Part shown: one piece after another, positions 1-12,756 of the stretch
Layout of the letters: the number at the start of each line of letters is the position of its first letter
Position numbering within the stretch: the stretch's first letter is position 1
From: Heracleum sosnowskyi
Lineage: Eukaryota > Streptophyta > Magnoliopsida > Apiales > Apiaceae
Length of the DNA stretch: 64,000 bases
Assembly (NCBI GenBank): GCA_030848705.1
Contig: CM061245.1
Span: 62,150,006-62,214,005 of the forward strand
Reading direction: 5' to 3'
Made by a program: the position numbers and the translations under genes
Notes under the pieces: generated by a model
What the model saw: only the letters and a program-made list of their open reading frames with translations
Told to the model about the DNA's origin: nothing
Database searches by the model: none

Positions 1-168
1 CTGGTATCTGCTACGATTCAGGCACGGACAGCCCCAAATGAACTTTTCTGCAATTCTATAAACCCATAGGGTGAAACTACGAGAAAATATCCACAAAATG
101 GCCCGCTTCGATTTTTCCCCATTTTCCTAGTATAGCTCCCTTTAGAGGTAAACGTAATCGGGCGTCCC
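1..168 (+). repeat. Class A monomer (reference for p1-p168 numbering)
   Basis: p25 C, p65 C, ATAGGGTG (p66-73), C80, CGCTTCG (p104-110) and CTAG (p127-130). It opens the 9-mer units at 1, 6548 and 9065. Confidence 0.85.
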
Positions 169-336
169 CTGGTATCTGCTACGATTCAGGCATGGACAGC
201 CCCAAATGAACTTTTCTGCAATTCTATAAACCCATAAGGTGAAACTACGAGAAAATATCCACAAAATGGCCCGTTTCGATTTTTCCCCATTTTCCTTGTA
301 TAGCTCCCTTTAGAGGTAAACGTAATCGGGCGTCCC
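169..336 (+). repeat. Class B monomer
   Basis: ATAAGGTG, CGTTTCG and TTGT. p25 is T here and at 4366, 6716 and 9233, but C in almost all later copies. Class B follows K or A across the window. Confidence 0.83.
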
Positions 337-504
337 CTGGTATCTGCTACGATTCAGGCACGGACAGCCCCAAATGAACTTTTCTGCAATTCTATAAACC
401 CATAAGGCGAAACTACGAGAAAATATCCACAAAATGGCCCGTTTCGATTTTTCCCCATTTTCCTATTATAGCTCCCTTTAGAGGTAAACGTAATCGGGCG
501 TCCC
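337..504 (+). repeat. Class C monomer
   Basis: Like B but with cctattat at p127-132. Found at 337, 2519, 5373, 6884 and 9401 (an E-like copy with the same mark at 4534). This first copy has aaggcgaa instead of aaggtgaa. Confidence 0.83.
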
Positions 505-672
505 CTGGTATCTGCTACGATTCAGGCACGGACAGCCCCAAATGAACTTTTTTGCAATTCTATAAACCCATAAGGTGAAACTACGAGAAAATATCCACAA
601 AATGGCCCGTTTCGATTTTTCCCCATTTTCCTTGTATAGCTCCCTTTAGAGGTAAACGTAATCGGGCGTCCC
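505..672 (+). repeat. Class D monomer
   Basis: p48 is T (ttttttgc), with ATAAGGTG and TTGT. Block 1 copies have CGTTTCG. Later copies (22492, 31217, 33062 and on) have CGCTTCG and follow Q, X or E. Confidence 0.82.
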
Positions 673-840
673 CTGGTATCTGCTACGATTCAGGCACGGA
701 CAGCCCCAAATGAACTTTTCTGCAATTCTATAAACCCATAGGGTAAAACTACGAGAAAATATCCACAAAATGGCCCGCTTCGATTTTTCCCCATTTTCCT
801 AGTATAGCTCCCTTTAGAGGTAAACGTAATCGGGCGTCCC
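673..840 (+). repeat. Class E monomer
   Basis: ATAGGGTAA, CGCTTCG and CTAG. It is usually followed by F. With F it forms the most widespread dimer in the window. Confidence 0.84.
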
Positions 841-1008
841 CTGGTATCTGCTACGATTCAGGCATGGACAGCCCCAAATGAACTTTTCTGCAATTCTATA
901 AACCCATAAGGTGAAACTATGAGAAAATATCCACAAAATGGCCCGCTTCGATTTTTCCCCATTTTCCTTGTATAGCTCCCTTTAGAGGTAAACGTAATCG
1001 GGCGTCCC
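841..1008 (+). repeat. Class F monomer
   Basis: p25 T (ggcatgg), ATAAGGTG, p80 T (actatgag), CGCTTCG and TTGT. Both p25 and p80 are CpG-to-TpG changes. Some later copies have C, A or G at p25. Confidence 0.84.
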
Positions 1009-1176
1009 CTGGTATCTGCTACGATTCAGGCACGGACAGCCCCAAATGAACTTTTCTGCAATTCTATAAACCCATAGGGTGAAACTACGAGAAAATATCC
1101 ACAAAATGGCCGGCTTCAATTTTTCCCCATTTTCCTAGTATAGCTCCCTTTAGAGGTAAACGTAATCGGGCGTCCC
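1009..1176 (+). repeat. Class G monomer
   Basis: GGCCGGCTTCAA and CTAG. In block 1 most copies end gtctcctgg and have GGTG. From 11750 on nearly all end gtcccc and have GGTAA. Absent from about 29-58 kb. Confidence 0.83.
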
Positions 1177-1512
1177 CTGGTATCTGCTACGATTCAGGCA
1201 TGGACAGCCCCAAATGAACTTTTCTGCAATTCTATAAACCCATAAGGTGAAACTATGAGAAAATATCCACAAAATGGCCCGCTTCGATTTTTCCCCATTT
1301 TCCTTGTATAGCTCCCTTTAGAGGTAAACGTAATCGGGCGTCCCCTGGTATCTGCTACGATTCAGGCACGGACAGCCCCAAATGAACTTTTCTGCAATTC
1401 TATAAACCCATAGGGTGAAACTACGAGAAAATATCCACAAAATGGCCGGCTTCAATTTTTCCCCATTTTCCTAGTATAGCTCCCTTTAGAGGTAAACGTA
1501 ATCGGGCGTCTC

Positions 1513-1680
1513 CTGGTATCTGCTACGATTCAGGCACAGACAGCCCCAAATGAACTTTTCTGCAATTCTATAAACCCATAGGGTAAAACTACGAGAAAAT
1601 ATCCACAAAATGGCCCGCTTCGATTTTTCCCCATTTTCCTTGTATAGCTCCCTTTAGAGGTAAACGTAATCGGGCGTCCC
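1513..1680 (+). repeat. Class H monomer
   Basis: ATAGGGTAA, CGCTTCG and TTGT. 168 bp in block 1 (this copy also has cacagacag). In blocks 6-7 it is a 167-bp form ending gtccctgg (32224, 32559, 33733, 34404, 34739, 37423, 47991, 48998). Confidence 0.8.
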
Positions 1681-1847
1681 CTGGTATCTGCTACGATTCA
1701 GGCACGGACAGCCCCAAATGAACTTTTCTGCAATTCTATAAACCAATAGGGTAAAACTACGAGAAAATATCCACAAAATGGCCCTCTTCAATTTTTCCCC
1801 ATTTTCCTTGGATAGCTCCCTTTAGAGGTAAACGTAATCGGGCGTCC
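1681..1847 (+). repeat. Class I monomer (167 bp)
   Basis: p65 A (aaccaata), CCTCTTCAA, TTGGAT and a lost C at the 3' end (gtccctgg). It is the most distinct class and closes most HOR units. Many copies from 18.5 to 46.5 kb have TTGTAT instead of TTGGAT. Confidence 0.88.
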
Positions 1848-2015
1848 CTGGTATCTGCTACGATTCAGGCACGGACAGCCCCAAATGAACTTTTCTGCAA
1901 TTCTATAAACCCATAGGGTGAAACTACGAGAAAATATCCACAAAATGGCCCGCTTCGATTTTTCCCCATTTTCCTTGTATAGCTCCCTTTAGAGGTAAAC
2001 GTAATCGGGCGTCCC
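1848..2015 (+). repeat. Class J monomer
   Basis: ATAGGGTG, CGCTTCG and TTGT. It is found only between two I monomers (1848, 8395, 10408). Confidence 0.78.
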
Positions 2016-2182
2016 CTGGTATCTGCTACGATTCAGGCACGGACAGCCCCAAATGAACTTTTCTGCAATTCTATAAACCAATAGGGTAAAACTACGAGAA
2101 AATATCCACAAAATGGCCCTCTTCAATTTTTCCCCATTTTCCTTGGATAGCTCCCTTTAGAGGTAAACGTAATCGGGCGTCC

Positions 2183-3693
2183 CTGGTATCTGCTACGATT
2201 CAGGCACGGACAGCCCCAAATGAACTTTTCTGCAATTCTATAAACCCATAGGGTGAAACTACGAGAAAATATCCACAAAATGGCCCGCTTCAATTTTCCC
2301 CCATTTTCCTAGTATAGCTCCCTTTAGATGTAAACGTAATCGGGCGTCCCCTGGTATCTGCTACGATTCAGGCACGGACAGCCCCAAATGAACTTTTCTG
2401 CAATTCTATAAACCCATAAGGTGAAACTACGAGAAAATATCCACAAAATGGCCCGTTTCGATTTTTCCCCATTTTCCTTGTATAGCTCCCTTTAGAGGTA
2501 AACGTAATCGGGCGTCCCCTGGTATCTGCTACGATTCAGGCACGGACAGCCCCAAATGAACTTTTCTGCAATTCTATAAACCCATAAGGTGAAACTACGA
2601 GAAAATATCCACAAAATGGCCCGTTTCGATTTTTCCCCATTTTCCTATTATAGCTCCCTTTAGAGGTAAACGTAATCGGGCGTCCCCTGGTATCTGCTAC
2701 GATTCAGGCACGGACAGCCCCAAATGAACTTTTTTGCAATTCTATAAACCCATAAGGTGAAACTACGAGAAAATATCCACAAAATGGCCCGTTTCGATTT
2801 TTCCCCATTTTCCTTGTATAGCTCCCTTTAGAGGTAAACGTAATCGGGCGTCCCCTGGTATCTGCTACGATTCAGGCACGGACAGCCCCAAATGAACTTT
2901 TCTGCAATTCTATAAACCCATAGGGTAAAACTACGAGAAAATATCCACAAAATGGCCCGCTTCGATTTTTCCCCATTTTCCTAGTATAGCTCCCTTTAGA
3001 GGTAAACGTAATCGGGCGTCCCCTGGTATCTGCTACGATTCAGGCATGGACAGCCCCAAATGAACTTTTCTGCAATTCTATAAACCCATAAGGTGAAACT
3101 ATGAGAAAATATCCACAAAATGGCCCGCTTCGATTTTTCCCCATTTTCCTTGTATAGCTCCCTTTAGAGGTAAACGTAATCGGGCGTCCCCTGGTATCTG
3201 CTACGATTCAGGCACGGACAGCCCCAAATGAACTTTTCTGCAATTCTATAAACCCATAGGGTGAAACTACGAGAAAATATCCACAAAATGGCCGGCTTCA
3301 ATTTTTCCCCATTTTCCTAGTATAGCTCCCTTTAGAGGTAAACGTAATCGGGCGTCTCCTGGTATCTGCTACGATTCAGGCACGGACAGCCCCAAATGAA
3401 CTTTTCTGCAATTCTATAAACCCATAGGGTAAAACTACGAGAAAATATCCACAAAATGGCCCGCTTCGATTTTTCCCCATTTTCCTTGTATAGCTCCCTT
3501 TAGAGGTAAACGTAATCGGGCGTCCCCTGGTATCTGCTACGATTCAGGCACGGACAGCCCCAAATGAACTTTTCTGCAATTCTATAAACCAATAGGGTAA
3601 AACTACGAGAAAATATCCACAAAATGGCCCTCTTCAATTTTTCCCCATTTTCCTTGGATAGCTCCCTTTAGAGGTAAACGTAATCGGGCGTCC
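2183..3693 (+). repeat. Complete 9-mer HOR unit K-B-C-D-E-F-G-H-I, copy 1
   Basis: Monomer starts are 2183 (K), 2351 (B), 2519 (C), 2687 (D), 2855 (E), 3023 (F), 3191 (G, ending gtctcc), 3359 (H) and 3527 (I, 167 bp). The same order occurs at 5037-6547. Confidence 0.88.
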
Positions 3694-5036
3694 CTGGTAT
3701 CTGCTACGATTCAGGCACGGACAGCCCCAAATGAACTTTTCTGCAATTCTATAAACCCATAGGGTAAAACTACGAGAAAATATCCACAAAATGGCCCGCT
3801 TCGATTTTTCCCCATTTTCCTTGTATAGCTCCCTTTAGAGGTAAACGTAATCGGGCGTCCCCTGGTATCTGCTACGATTCAGGCACGGACAGCCCCAAAT
3901 GAACTTTTCTGCAATTCTATAAACCCATAGGGTAAAACTACGAGAAAATATCCACAAAATGGCCCGCTTCGATTTTTCCCCATTTTCCTAGTATAGCTCC
4001 CTTTAGAGGTAAACGTAATCGGGCGTCCCCTGGTATCTGCTACGATTCAGGCATGGACAGCCCCAAATGAACTTTTCTGCAATTCTATAAACCCATAAGG
4101 TGAAACTATGAGAAAATATCCACAAAATGGCCCGCTTCGATTTTTCCCCATTTTCCTTGTATAGCTCCCTTTAGAGGTAAACGTAATCGGGCGTCCCCTG
4201 GTATCTGCTACGATTCAGGCACGGACAGCCCCAAATGAACTTTTCTGCAATTCTATAAACCCATAGGGTGAAACTACGAGAAAATATCCACAAAATGGCC
4301 GGCTTCAATTTTTCCCCATTTTCCTAGTATAGCTCCCTTTAGAGGTAAACGTAATCGGGCGTCCCCTGGTATCTGCTACGATTCAGGCATGGACAGCCCC
4401 AAATGAACTTTTCTGCAATTCTATAAACCCATAAGGTGAAACTACGAGAAAATATCCACAAAATGACCCGTTTCGATTTTTCCCCATTTTCCTTGTATAG
4501 CTCCCTTTAGAGGTAAACGTAATCGGGCGTCCCCTGGTATCTGCTACGATTCAGGCACGGACAGCCCCAAATGAACTTTTCTGCAATTCTATAAACCCAT
4601 AGGGTAAAACTACGAGAAAATATCCACAAAATGGCCCGCTTCGATTTTTCCCCATTTTCCTATTATAGCTCCCTTTAGAGGTAAACGTAATCGGGCGTCC
4701 CCTGGTATCTGCTACGATTCAGGCACGGACATCCCCAAATGAACTTTTCTGCAATTCTATAAACCCATAAGGTGAAACTATGAGAAAATATCCACAAAAT
4801 GGCCCGCTTCGATTTTTCCCCATTTTCCTTGTATAGCTCCCTTTAGAGGTAAACGTAATCGGGCGTCCCCTGGTATCTGCTACGATTCAGGCACGGACAT
4901 CCCCAAATGAACTTTTATGCAATTCTATAAACCCATAGGGTAAAACTACGAGAAAATATCCACAAAATGGCCCGCTTCAATTTTTCCCCATTTTCCTTGG
5001 ATAGCTCCCTTTAGAGGTAAACGTAATCGGGCATCC

Positions 5037-6547
5037 CTGGTATCTGCTACGATTCTGGCACGGACAGCCCCAAATGAACTTTTCTGCAATTCTATAAACC
5101 CATAGGGTGAAACTACGAGAAAATATCCACAAAATGGCCCGCTTCAATTTTTCCCCATTTTCCTAGTATAGCTCCCTTTAGATGTAAACGTAATCGGGCG
5201 TCCCCTGGTATCTGCTACGATTCAGGCACGGACAGCCCCAAATGAACTTTTCTGCAATTCTATAAACCCATAAGGTGAAACTACGAGAAAATATCCACAA
5301 AATGGCCCGTTTCGATTTTTCCCCATTTTCCTTGTATAGCTCCCTTTAGAGGTAAACGTAATCGGGCGTCCCCTGGTATCTGCTACGATTCAGGCACGGA
5401 CAGCCCCAAATGAACTTTTCTGCAATTCTATAAACCCATAAGGTGAAACTACGAGAAAATATCCACAAAATGGCCCGTTTCGATTTTTCCCCATTTTCCT
5501 ATTATAGCTCCCTTTAGAGGTAAACGTAATCGGGCGTCCCCTGGTATCTGCTACGATTCAGGCACGGACAGCCCCAAATGAACTTTTTTGCAATTCTATA
5601 AACCCATAAGGTGAAACTACGAGAAAATATCCACAAAATGGCCCGTTTCGATTTTTCCCCATTTTCCTTGTATAGCTCCCTTTAGAGGTAAACGTAATCG
5701 GGCGTCCCCTGGTATCTGCTACGATTCAGGCACGGACAGCCCCAAATGAACTTTTCTGCAATTCTATAAACCCATAGGGTAAAACTACGAGAAAATATCC
5801 ACAAAATGGCCCGCTTCGATTTTTCCCCATTTTCCTAGTATAGCTCCCTTTAGAGGTAAACGTAATCGGGCGTCCCCTGGTATCTGCTACGATTCAGGCA
5901 TGGACAGCCCCAAATGAACTTTTCTGCAATTCTATAAACCCATAAGGTGAAACTATGAGAAAATATCCACAAAATGGCCCGCTTCGATTTTTCCCCATTT
6001 TCCTTGTATAGCTCCCTTTAGAGGTAAATGTAATCGGGCGTCCCCTGGTATCTGCTACGATTCAGGCACGGACAGCCCCAAATGAACTTTTCTGCAATTC
6101 TATAAACCCATAGGGTGAAACTACGAGAAAATATCCACAAAATGGCCGGCTTCAATTTTTCCCCATTTTCCTAGTATAGCTCCCTTTAGAGGTAAACGTA
6201 ATCGGGCGTCTCCTGGTATCTGCTACGATTCAGGCACGGACAGCCCCAAATGAACTTTTCTGCAATTCTATAAACCCATAGGGTAAAACTACGAGAAAAT
6301 ATCCACAAAATGGCCCGCTTCGATTTTTCCCCATTTTCCTTGTATAGCTCCCTTTAGAGGTAAACGTAATCGGGCGTCCCCTGGTATCTGCTACGATTCA
6401 GGCACGGACAGCCCCAAATGAACTTTTCTGCAATTCTATAAACCAATAGGGTAAAACTACGAGAAAATATCCACAAAATGGCCCTCTTCAATTTTTCCCC
6501 ATTTTACTTGGATAGCTCCCTTTAGAGGTAAACGTAATCGGGCGTCC
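5037..6547 (+). repeat. Complete 9-mer HOR unit K-B-C-D-E-F-G-H-I, copy 2
   Basis: Monomer starts are 5037 (K, with gattctggca), 5205, 5373, 5541, 5709, 5877, 6045, 6213 and 6381 (I). A D-bearing relative with A in first place follows at once (6548). This unit and 2183-3693 are not adjacent: between them lies an irregular run H-E-F-G-B-E-F-L. Confidence 0.87.
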
Positions 6548-8729
6548 CTGGTATCTGCTACGATTCAGGCACGGACAGCCCCAAATGAACTTTTCTGCAA
6601 TTCTATAAACCCATAGGGTGAAACTACGAGAAAATATCCACAAAATGGCCCGCTTCGATTTTTCCCCATTTTCCTAGTATAGCTCCCTTTAGAGGTAAAC
6701 GTAATCGGGCGTCCCCTGGTATCTGCTACGATTCAGGCATGGACAGCCCCAAATGAACTTTTCTGCAATTCTATAAACCCATAAGGTGAAACTACGAGAA
6801 AATATCCACAAAATGGCCCGTTTCGATTTTTCCCCATTTTCCTTGTATAGCTCCCTTTAGAGGTAAACGTAATCGGGCGTCCCCTGGTATCTGCTACGAT
6901 TCAGGCACGGACAGCCCCAAATGAACTTTTCTGCAATTCTATAAACCCATAAGGTGAAACTACGAGAAAATATCCACAAAATGGCCCGTTTCGATTTTTC
7001 CCCATTTTCCTATTATAGCTCCCTTTAGAGGTAAACGTAATCGGGCGTCCCCTGGTATCTGCTACGATTCAGGCACGGACAGCCCCAAATGAACTTTTTT
7101 GCAATTCTATAAACCCATAAGGTGAAACTACGAGAAAATATCCACAAAATGGCCCGTTTCGATTTTTCCCCATTTTCCTTGTATAGCTCCCTTTAGAGGT
7201 AAACGTAATCGGGCGTCCCCTGGTATCTGCTACGATTCAGGCACGGACAGCCCCAAATGAACTTTTCTGCAATTCTATAAACCCATAGGGTAAAACTACG
7301 AGAAAATATCCACAAAATGGCCCGCTTCGATTTTTCCCCATTTTCCTAGTATAGCTCCCTTTAGAGGTAAACGTAATCGGGCGTCCCCTGGTATCTGCTA
7401 CGATTCAGGCATGGACAGCCCCAAATGAACTTTTCTGCAATTCTATAAACCCATAAGGTGAAACTATGAGAAAATATCCACAAAATGGCCCGCTTCGATT
7501 TTTCCCCATTTTCCTTGTATAGCTCCCTTTAGAGGTAAACGTAATCGGGCGTCCCCTGGTATCTGCTACGATTCAGGCACGGACAGCCCCAAATGAACTT
7601 TTCTGCAATTCTATAAACCCATAGGGTGAAACTACGAGAAAATATCCACAAAATGGCCGGCTTCAATTTTTCCCCATTTTCCTAGTATAGCTCCCTTTAG
7701 AGGTAAACGTAATCGGGCGTCTCCTGGTATCTGCTACGATTCAGGCACGGACAGCCCCAAATGAACTTTTCTGCAATTCTATAAACCCATAGGGTAAAAC
7801 TACGAGAAAATATCCACAAAATGGCCCGCTTCGATTTTTCCCCATTTTCCTTGTATAGCTCCCTTTAGAGGTAAACGTAATCGGGCGTCCCCTGGTATCT
7901 GCTACGATTCAGGCACGGACAGCCCCAAATGAACTTTTCTGCAATTCTATAAACCCATAGGGTGAAACTACGAGAAAATATCCACAAAATGGCCGGCTTC
8001 AATTTTTCCCCATTTTCCTAGTATAGCTCCCTTTAGAGGTAAACGTAATCGGGCGTCTCCTGGTATCTGCTACGATTCAGGCACAGACAGCCCCAAATGA
8101 ACTTTTCTGCAATTCTATAAACCCATAGGGTAAAACTACGAGAAAATATCCACAAAATGGCCCGCTTCGATTTTTCCCCATTTTCCTTGTATAGCTCCCT
8201 TTAGAGGTAAACGTAATCGGGCGTCCCCTGGTATCTGCTACGATTCAGGCACGGACAGCCCCAAATGAACTTTTCTGCAATTCTATAAACCAATAGGGTA
8301 AAACTACGAGAAAATATCCACAAAATGGCCCTCTTCAATTTTTCCCCATTTTCCTTGGATAGCTCCCTTTAGAGGTAAACGTAATCGGGCGTCCCTGGTA
8401 TCTGCTACGATTCAGGCACGGACAGCCCCAAATGAACTTTTCTGCAATTCTATAAACCCATAGGGTGAAACTACGAGAAAATATCCACAAAATGGCCCGC
8501 TTCGATTTTTCCCCATTTTCCTTGTATAGCTCCCTTTAGAGGTAAACGTAATCGGGCGTCCCCTGGTATCTGCTACGATTCAGGCACGGACAGCCCCAAA
8601 TGAACTTTTCTGCAATTCTATAAACCAATAAGGTAAAACTACGAGAAAATATCCACAAAATGGCCCTCTTCAATTTTTCCCCATTTTCCTTGGATAGCTC
8701 CCTTTAGAGGTAAACATAATCGGGCGTCC

Positions 8730-8897
8730 CTGGTATCTGCTACGATTCAGGCACGGACAGCCCCAAATGAACTTTTCTGCAATTCTATAAACCCATAAGG
8801 TGAAACTACGAGAAAATATCCACAAAATGGCCCGCTTCGATTTTTCCCCATTTTCCTTGTATAGCTCCCTTTAGAGGTAAACGTAATCGGGCGTCCC
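8730..8897 (+). repeat. Class M monomer
   Basis: p25 C, ATAAGGTG, C80, CGCTTCG and TTGT. Rare before 32 kb, then common after Q or before H. Copies at 32056 and 34236 have CGCTTCAA. Confidence 0.75.
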
Positions 8898-11245
8898 CTG
8901 GTATCTGCTACGATTCAGGCACAGACAGCCCCAAATGAACTTTTCTGCAATTCTATAAACCAATAGGGTAAAACTACGAGAAAATATCCACAAAATGGCC
9001 CTCTTCAATTTTTCCCCATTTTCCTTGGATAGCTCCCTTTAGAGGTAAACGTAATCGGGCGTCCCTGGTATCTGCTACGATTCAGGCACGGACAGCCCCA
9101 AATGAACTTTTCTGCAATTCTATAAACCCATAGGGTGAAACTACGAGAAAATATCCACAAAATGGCCCGCTTCGATTTTTCCCCATTTTCCTAGTATAGC
9201 TCCCTTTAGAGGTAAACGTAATCGGGCGTCCCCTGGTATCTGCTACGATTCAGGCATGGACAGCCCCAAATGAACTTTTCTGCAATTCTATAAACCCATA
9301 AGGTGAAACTACGAGAAAATATCCACAAAATGGCCCGTTTCGATTTTTCCCCATTTTCCTTGTATAGCTCCCTTTAGAGGTAAACGTAATCGGGCGTCCC
9401 CTGGTATCTGCTACGATTCAGGCACGGACAGCCCCAAATGAACTTTTCTGCAATTCTATAAACCCATAAGGTGAAACTACGAGAAAATATCCACAAAATG
9501 GCCCGTTTCGATTTTTCCCCATTTTCCTATTATAGCTCCCTTTAGAGGTAAACGTAATCGGGCGTCCCCTGGTATCTGCTACGATTCAGGCACGGACAGC
9601 CCCAAATGAACTTTTCTGCAATTCTATAAACCCATAGGGTAAAACTACGAGAAAATATCCACAAAATGGCCCGCTTCGATTTTTCCCCATTTTCCTAGTA
9701 TAGCTCCCTTTAGAGGTAAACGTAATCGGGCGTCCCCTGGTATCTGCTACGATTCAGGCATGGACAGCCCCAAATGAACTTTTCTGCAATTCTATAAACC
9801 CATAAGGTGAAACTATGAGAAAATATCCACAAAATGGCCCGCTTCGATTTTTCCCCATTTTCCTTGTATAGCTCCCTTTAGAGGTAAACGTAATCGGGCG
9901 TCCCCTGGTATCTGCTACGATTCAGGCACGGACAGCCCCAAATGAACTTTTCTGCAATTCTATAAACCCATACGGTGAAACTACGAGAAAATATCCACAA
10001 AATGGCCGGCTTCAATTTTTCCCCATTTTCCTAGTATAGCTCCCTTTAGAGGTAAACGTAATCGGGCGTCTCCTGGTATCTGCTACGATTCAGGCACGGA
10101 CAGCCCCAAATGAACTTTTCTGCAATTCTATAAACCCATAGGGTAAAACTACGAGAAAATATCCACAAAATGGCCCGCTTCGATTTTTCCCCATTTTCCT
10201 TGTATAGCTCCCTTTAGAGGTAAACGTAATCGGGCGTCCCCTGGTATCTGCTACGATTCAGGCACGGACAGCCCCAAATGAACTTTTCTGCAATTCTATA
10301 AACCAATAGGGTAAAACTACGAGAAAATATCCACAAAATGGCCCTCTTCAATTTTTCCCCATTTTCCTTGGATAGCTCCCTTTAGAGGTAAACGTAATCG
10401 GGCGTCCCTGGTATCTGCTACGATTCAGGCACGGACAGCCCCAAATGAACTTTTCTGCAATTCTATAAACCCATAGGGTGAAACTACGAGAAAATATCCA
10501 CAAAATGGCCCGCTTCGATTTTTCCCCATTTTCCTTGTATAGCTCCCTTTAGAGGTAAACGTAATCGGGCGTCCCCTGGTATCTGCTACGATTCAGGCAC
10601 GGACAGCCCCAAATGAACTTTTCTGCAATTCTATAAACCAATAGGGTAAAACTACGAGAAAATATCCACAAAATGGCCCTCTTCAATTTTTCCCCATTTT
10701 CCTTGGATAGCTCCCTTTAGAGGTAAACGTAATCGGGCGTCCCTGGTATCTGCTATGATTCAGGCACGGACAGCCCCAAATGAACTTTTCTGCAATTCTA
10801 TCAACCCATAGGGTGAAACTACGAGAAAATATCCACAAAATGGCCCGCTTCAATTTTTCCCCATTTTCCTAGTATAGCTCCCTTTAGAGGTAAACGTAAT
10901 CGGGCGTCCCCTGGTATCTGCTACGATTCAGGCACGGACAGCCCCAAATGAACTTTTCTGCAATTCTATAAACCCATAGGGTAAAACTACGAGAAAATAT
11001 CCACAAAATGGCCCGCTTCAATTTTTCTCCATTTTCCTTGGATAGCTCCCTTTAGAGGTAAACGTAATCGGGCATCCCTGGTATCTGCTACGATTCAGGC
11101 ACGGACAGCCCCAAATGAACTTTTCTGCAATTCTATAAACCCATAGGGTGAAACTACGAGAAAATATCCACAAAATGGCCCGCTTCAATTTTTCCCCATT
11201 TTCCTAGTATAGCTCCCTTTAGATGTAAACGTAATCGGGCGTCCC

Positions 11246-12756
11246 CTGGTATCTGCTACGATTCAGGCACGGACAGCCCCAAATGAACTTTTCTGCAATT
11301 CTATAAACCCATAAGGTGAAACTACGAGAAAATATCCACAAAATGGCCCATTTCGATTTTCCCCCATTTTCCTTGTATAGCTCCCTTTAGAGGTAAACGT
11401 AATCGGGCGTCCCCTGGTATCTGCTACGATTCAGGCACGGACAGCCCCAAATGAACTTTTCTGCAATTCTATAAACCCATAGGGTAAAACTACGAGAAAA
11501 TATCCACAAAATGGCCCGCTTCGATTTTTCCCCATTTTCCTAGTATAGCTCCCTTTAGAGGTAAACGTAATCGGGCGTCCCCTGGTATCTGCTACGATTC
11601 AGGCATGGACAGCCCCAAATGAACTTTTCTGCAATTCTATAAACCCATAAGGTGAAACTATGAGAAAATATCCACAAAATGGCCCGCTTCGATTTTTCCC
11701 CATTTTCCTTGTATAGCTCCCTTTAGAGGTAAACGTAATCGGGCGTCCCCTGGTATCTGCTACGATTCAGGCACGGACAGCCCCAAATGAACTTTTCTGC
11801 AATTCTATAAACCCATAGGGTAAAACTACGAGAACATATCCACAAAATGGCCGGCTTCAATTTTTCCCCATTTTCCTAGTATAGCTCCCTTTAGAGGTAA
11901 ACGTAATCGGGCGTCCCCTGGTATCTGCTACGATTCAGGCACGGACAACCCCAAATGAACTTTTCTGCAATTCTATAAACCCATAAGGTGAAACTACGAG
12001 AAAATATCCACAAAATGGCCCGCTTCGATTTTTCCCCATTTTCCTTGTATAGCTCCCTTTAGAGGTAAACGTAATCGGGCGTCCCCTGGTATCTGCTACG
12101 ATTCAGGCACGGACAGCCCCAAATGAACTTTTCTGCAATTCTATAAACCCATAGGGTGAAACTACGAGAAAATATCCACAAAATGGTCGGCTTCAATTTT
12201 TCCCCGTTTTCCTAGTATAGCTCCCTTTAGAGGTAAACGTAATCGGGCGTCCCCTGGTATCTGCTACGATTCAGGCATGGACAGCCCCAAATGAACTTTT
12301 CTGCAATTCTATAAACCCATAAGGTGAAACTATGAGAAAATATCCACAAAATGGCCCGCTTCGATTTTTCCCCATTTTCCTTGTATAGCTCCCTTTAGAG
12401 GTAAACGTAATCGGGCGTCCCCTGGTATCTGCTACGATTCAGGCACGGACAGCCCCAAATGAACTTTTCTGCAATTCTATAAACCCATAGGGTAAAACTA
12501 CGAGAAAATATCCACAAAATGGCCGGCTTCAATTTTTCCCCATTTTCCTAGTATAGCTCCCTTTAGAGGTAAACGTAATCGGGCGTCCCCTGGTATCTGC
12601 TACGATTCAGGCACGGACAGCCCCAAATGAACTTTTCTGCAATTCTATAAACCCATAGGGTAAAACTACGAGAAAATATCCACAAAATGGCCCGCTTCAA
12701 TTTTTCTCCATTTTCCTTGGATAGCTCCCTTTAGAGGTAAACGTAATCGGGCATCC
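11246..12756 (+). repeat. Transitional monomers between the 9-mer and 7-mer HOR blocks
   Basis: The order is B-E-F-G-M-G-F-G-L, with classes C, D and H missing. Local variants include cccatttcg in B (11246), gagaacat in G (11750) and ccccgtttt in G (12086). The G copies end gtcccc, as in the next block. The L copy at 12590 has tttctcc, shared with the L copy at 10911. I read the stretch as the junction of two HOR types. Confidence 0.7.

Larger units (their letters stand above)
1..11245 (+). repeat. HOR block 1: 9-mer family (A/K)-B-C-D-E-F-G-H-I
   Basis: The cleanest nine-monomer units are K-B-C-D-E-F-G-H-I at 2183-3693 (1511 bp) and 5037-6547 (1511 bp). A-B-C-D-E-F-G-H begins at 1 and at 6548, and A-B-C-E-F-G-H-I (lacking D) at 9065. 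Class C (cctattat) and the D form with CGTTTCG appear only here. Most G copies end gtctcctgg, a mark not seen after this block. Extra dimers interrupt the order: F-G twice at 841-1512, G-H twice at 7556-8227, and I-J-I or I-M-I at 1681-2182, 8228-9064 and 10241-10742. Block limits are my judgement from the last I-J-I unit and the following K-L-K. Confidence 0.85.
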
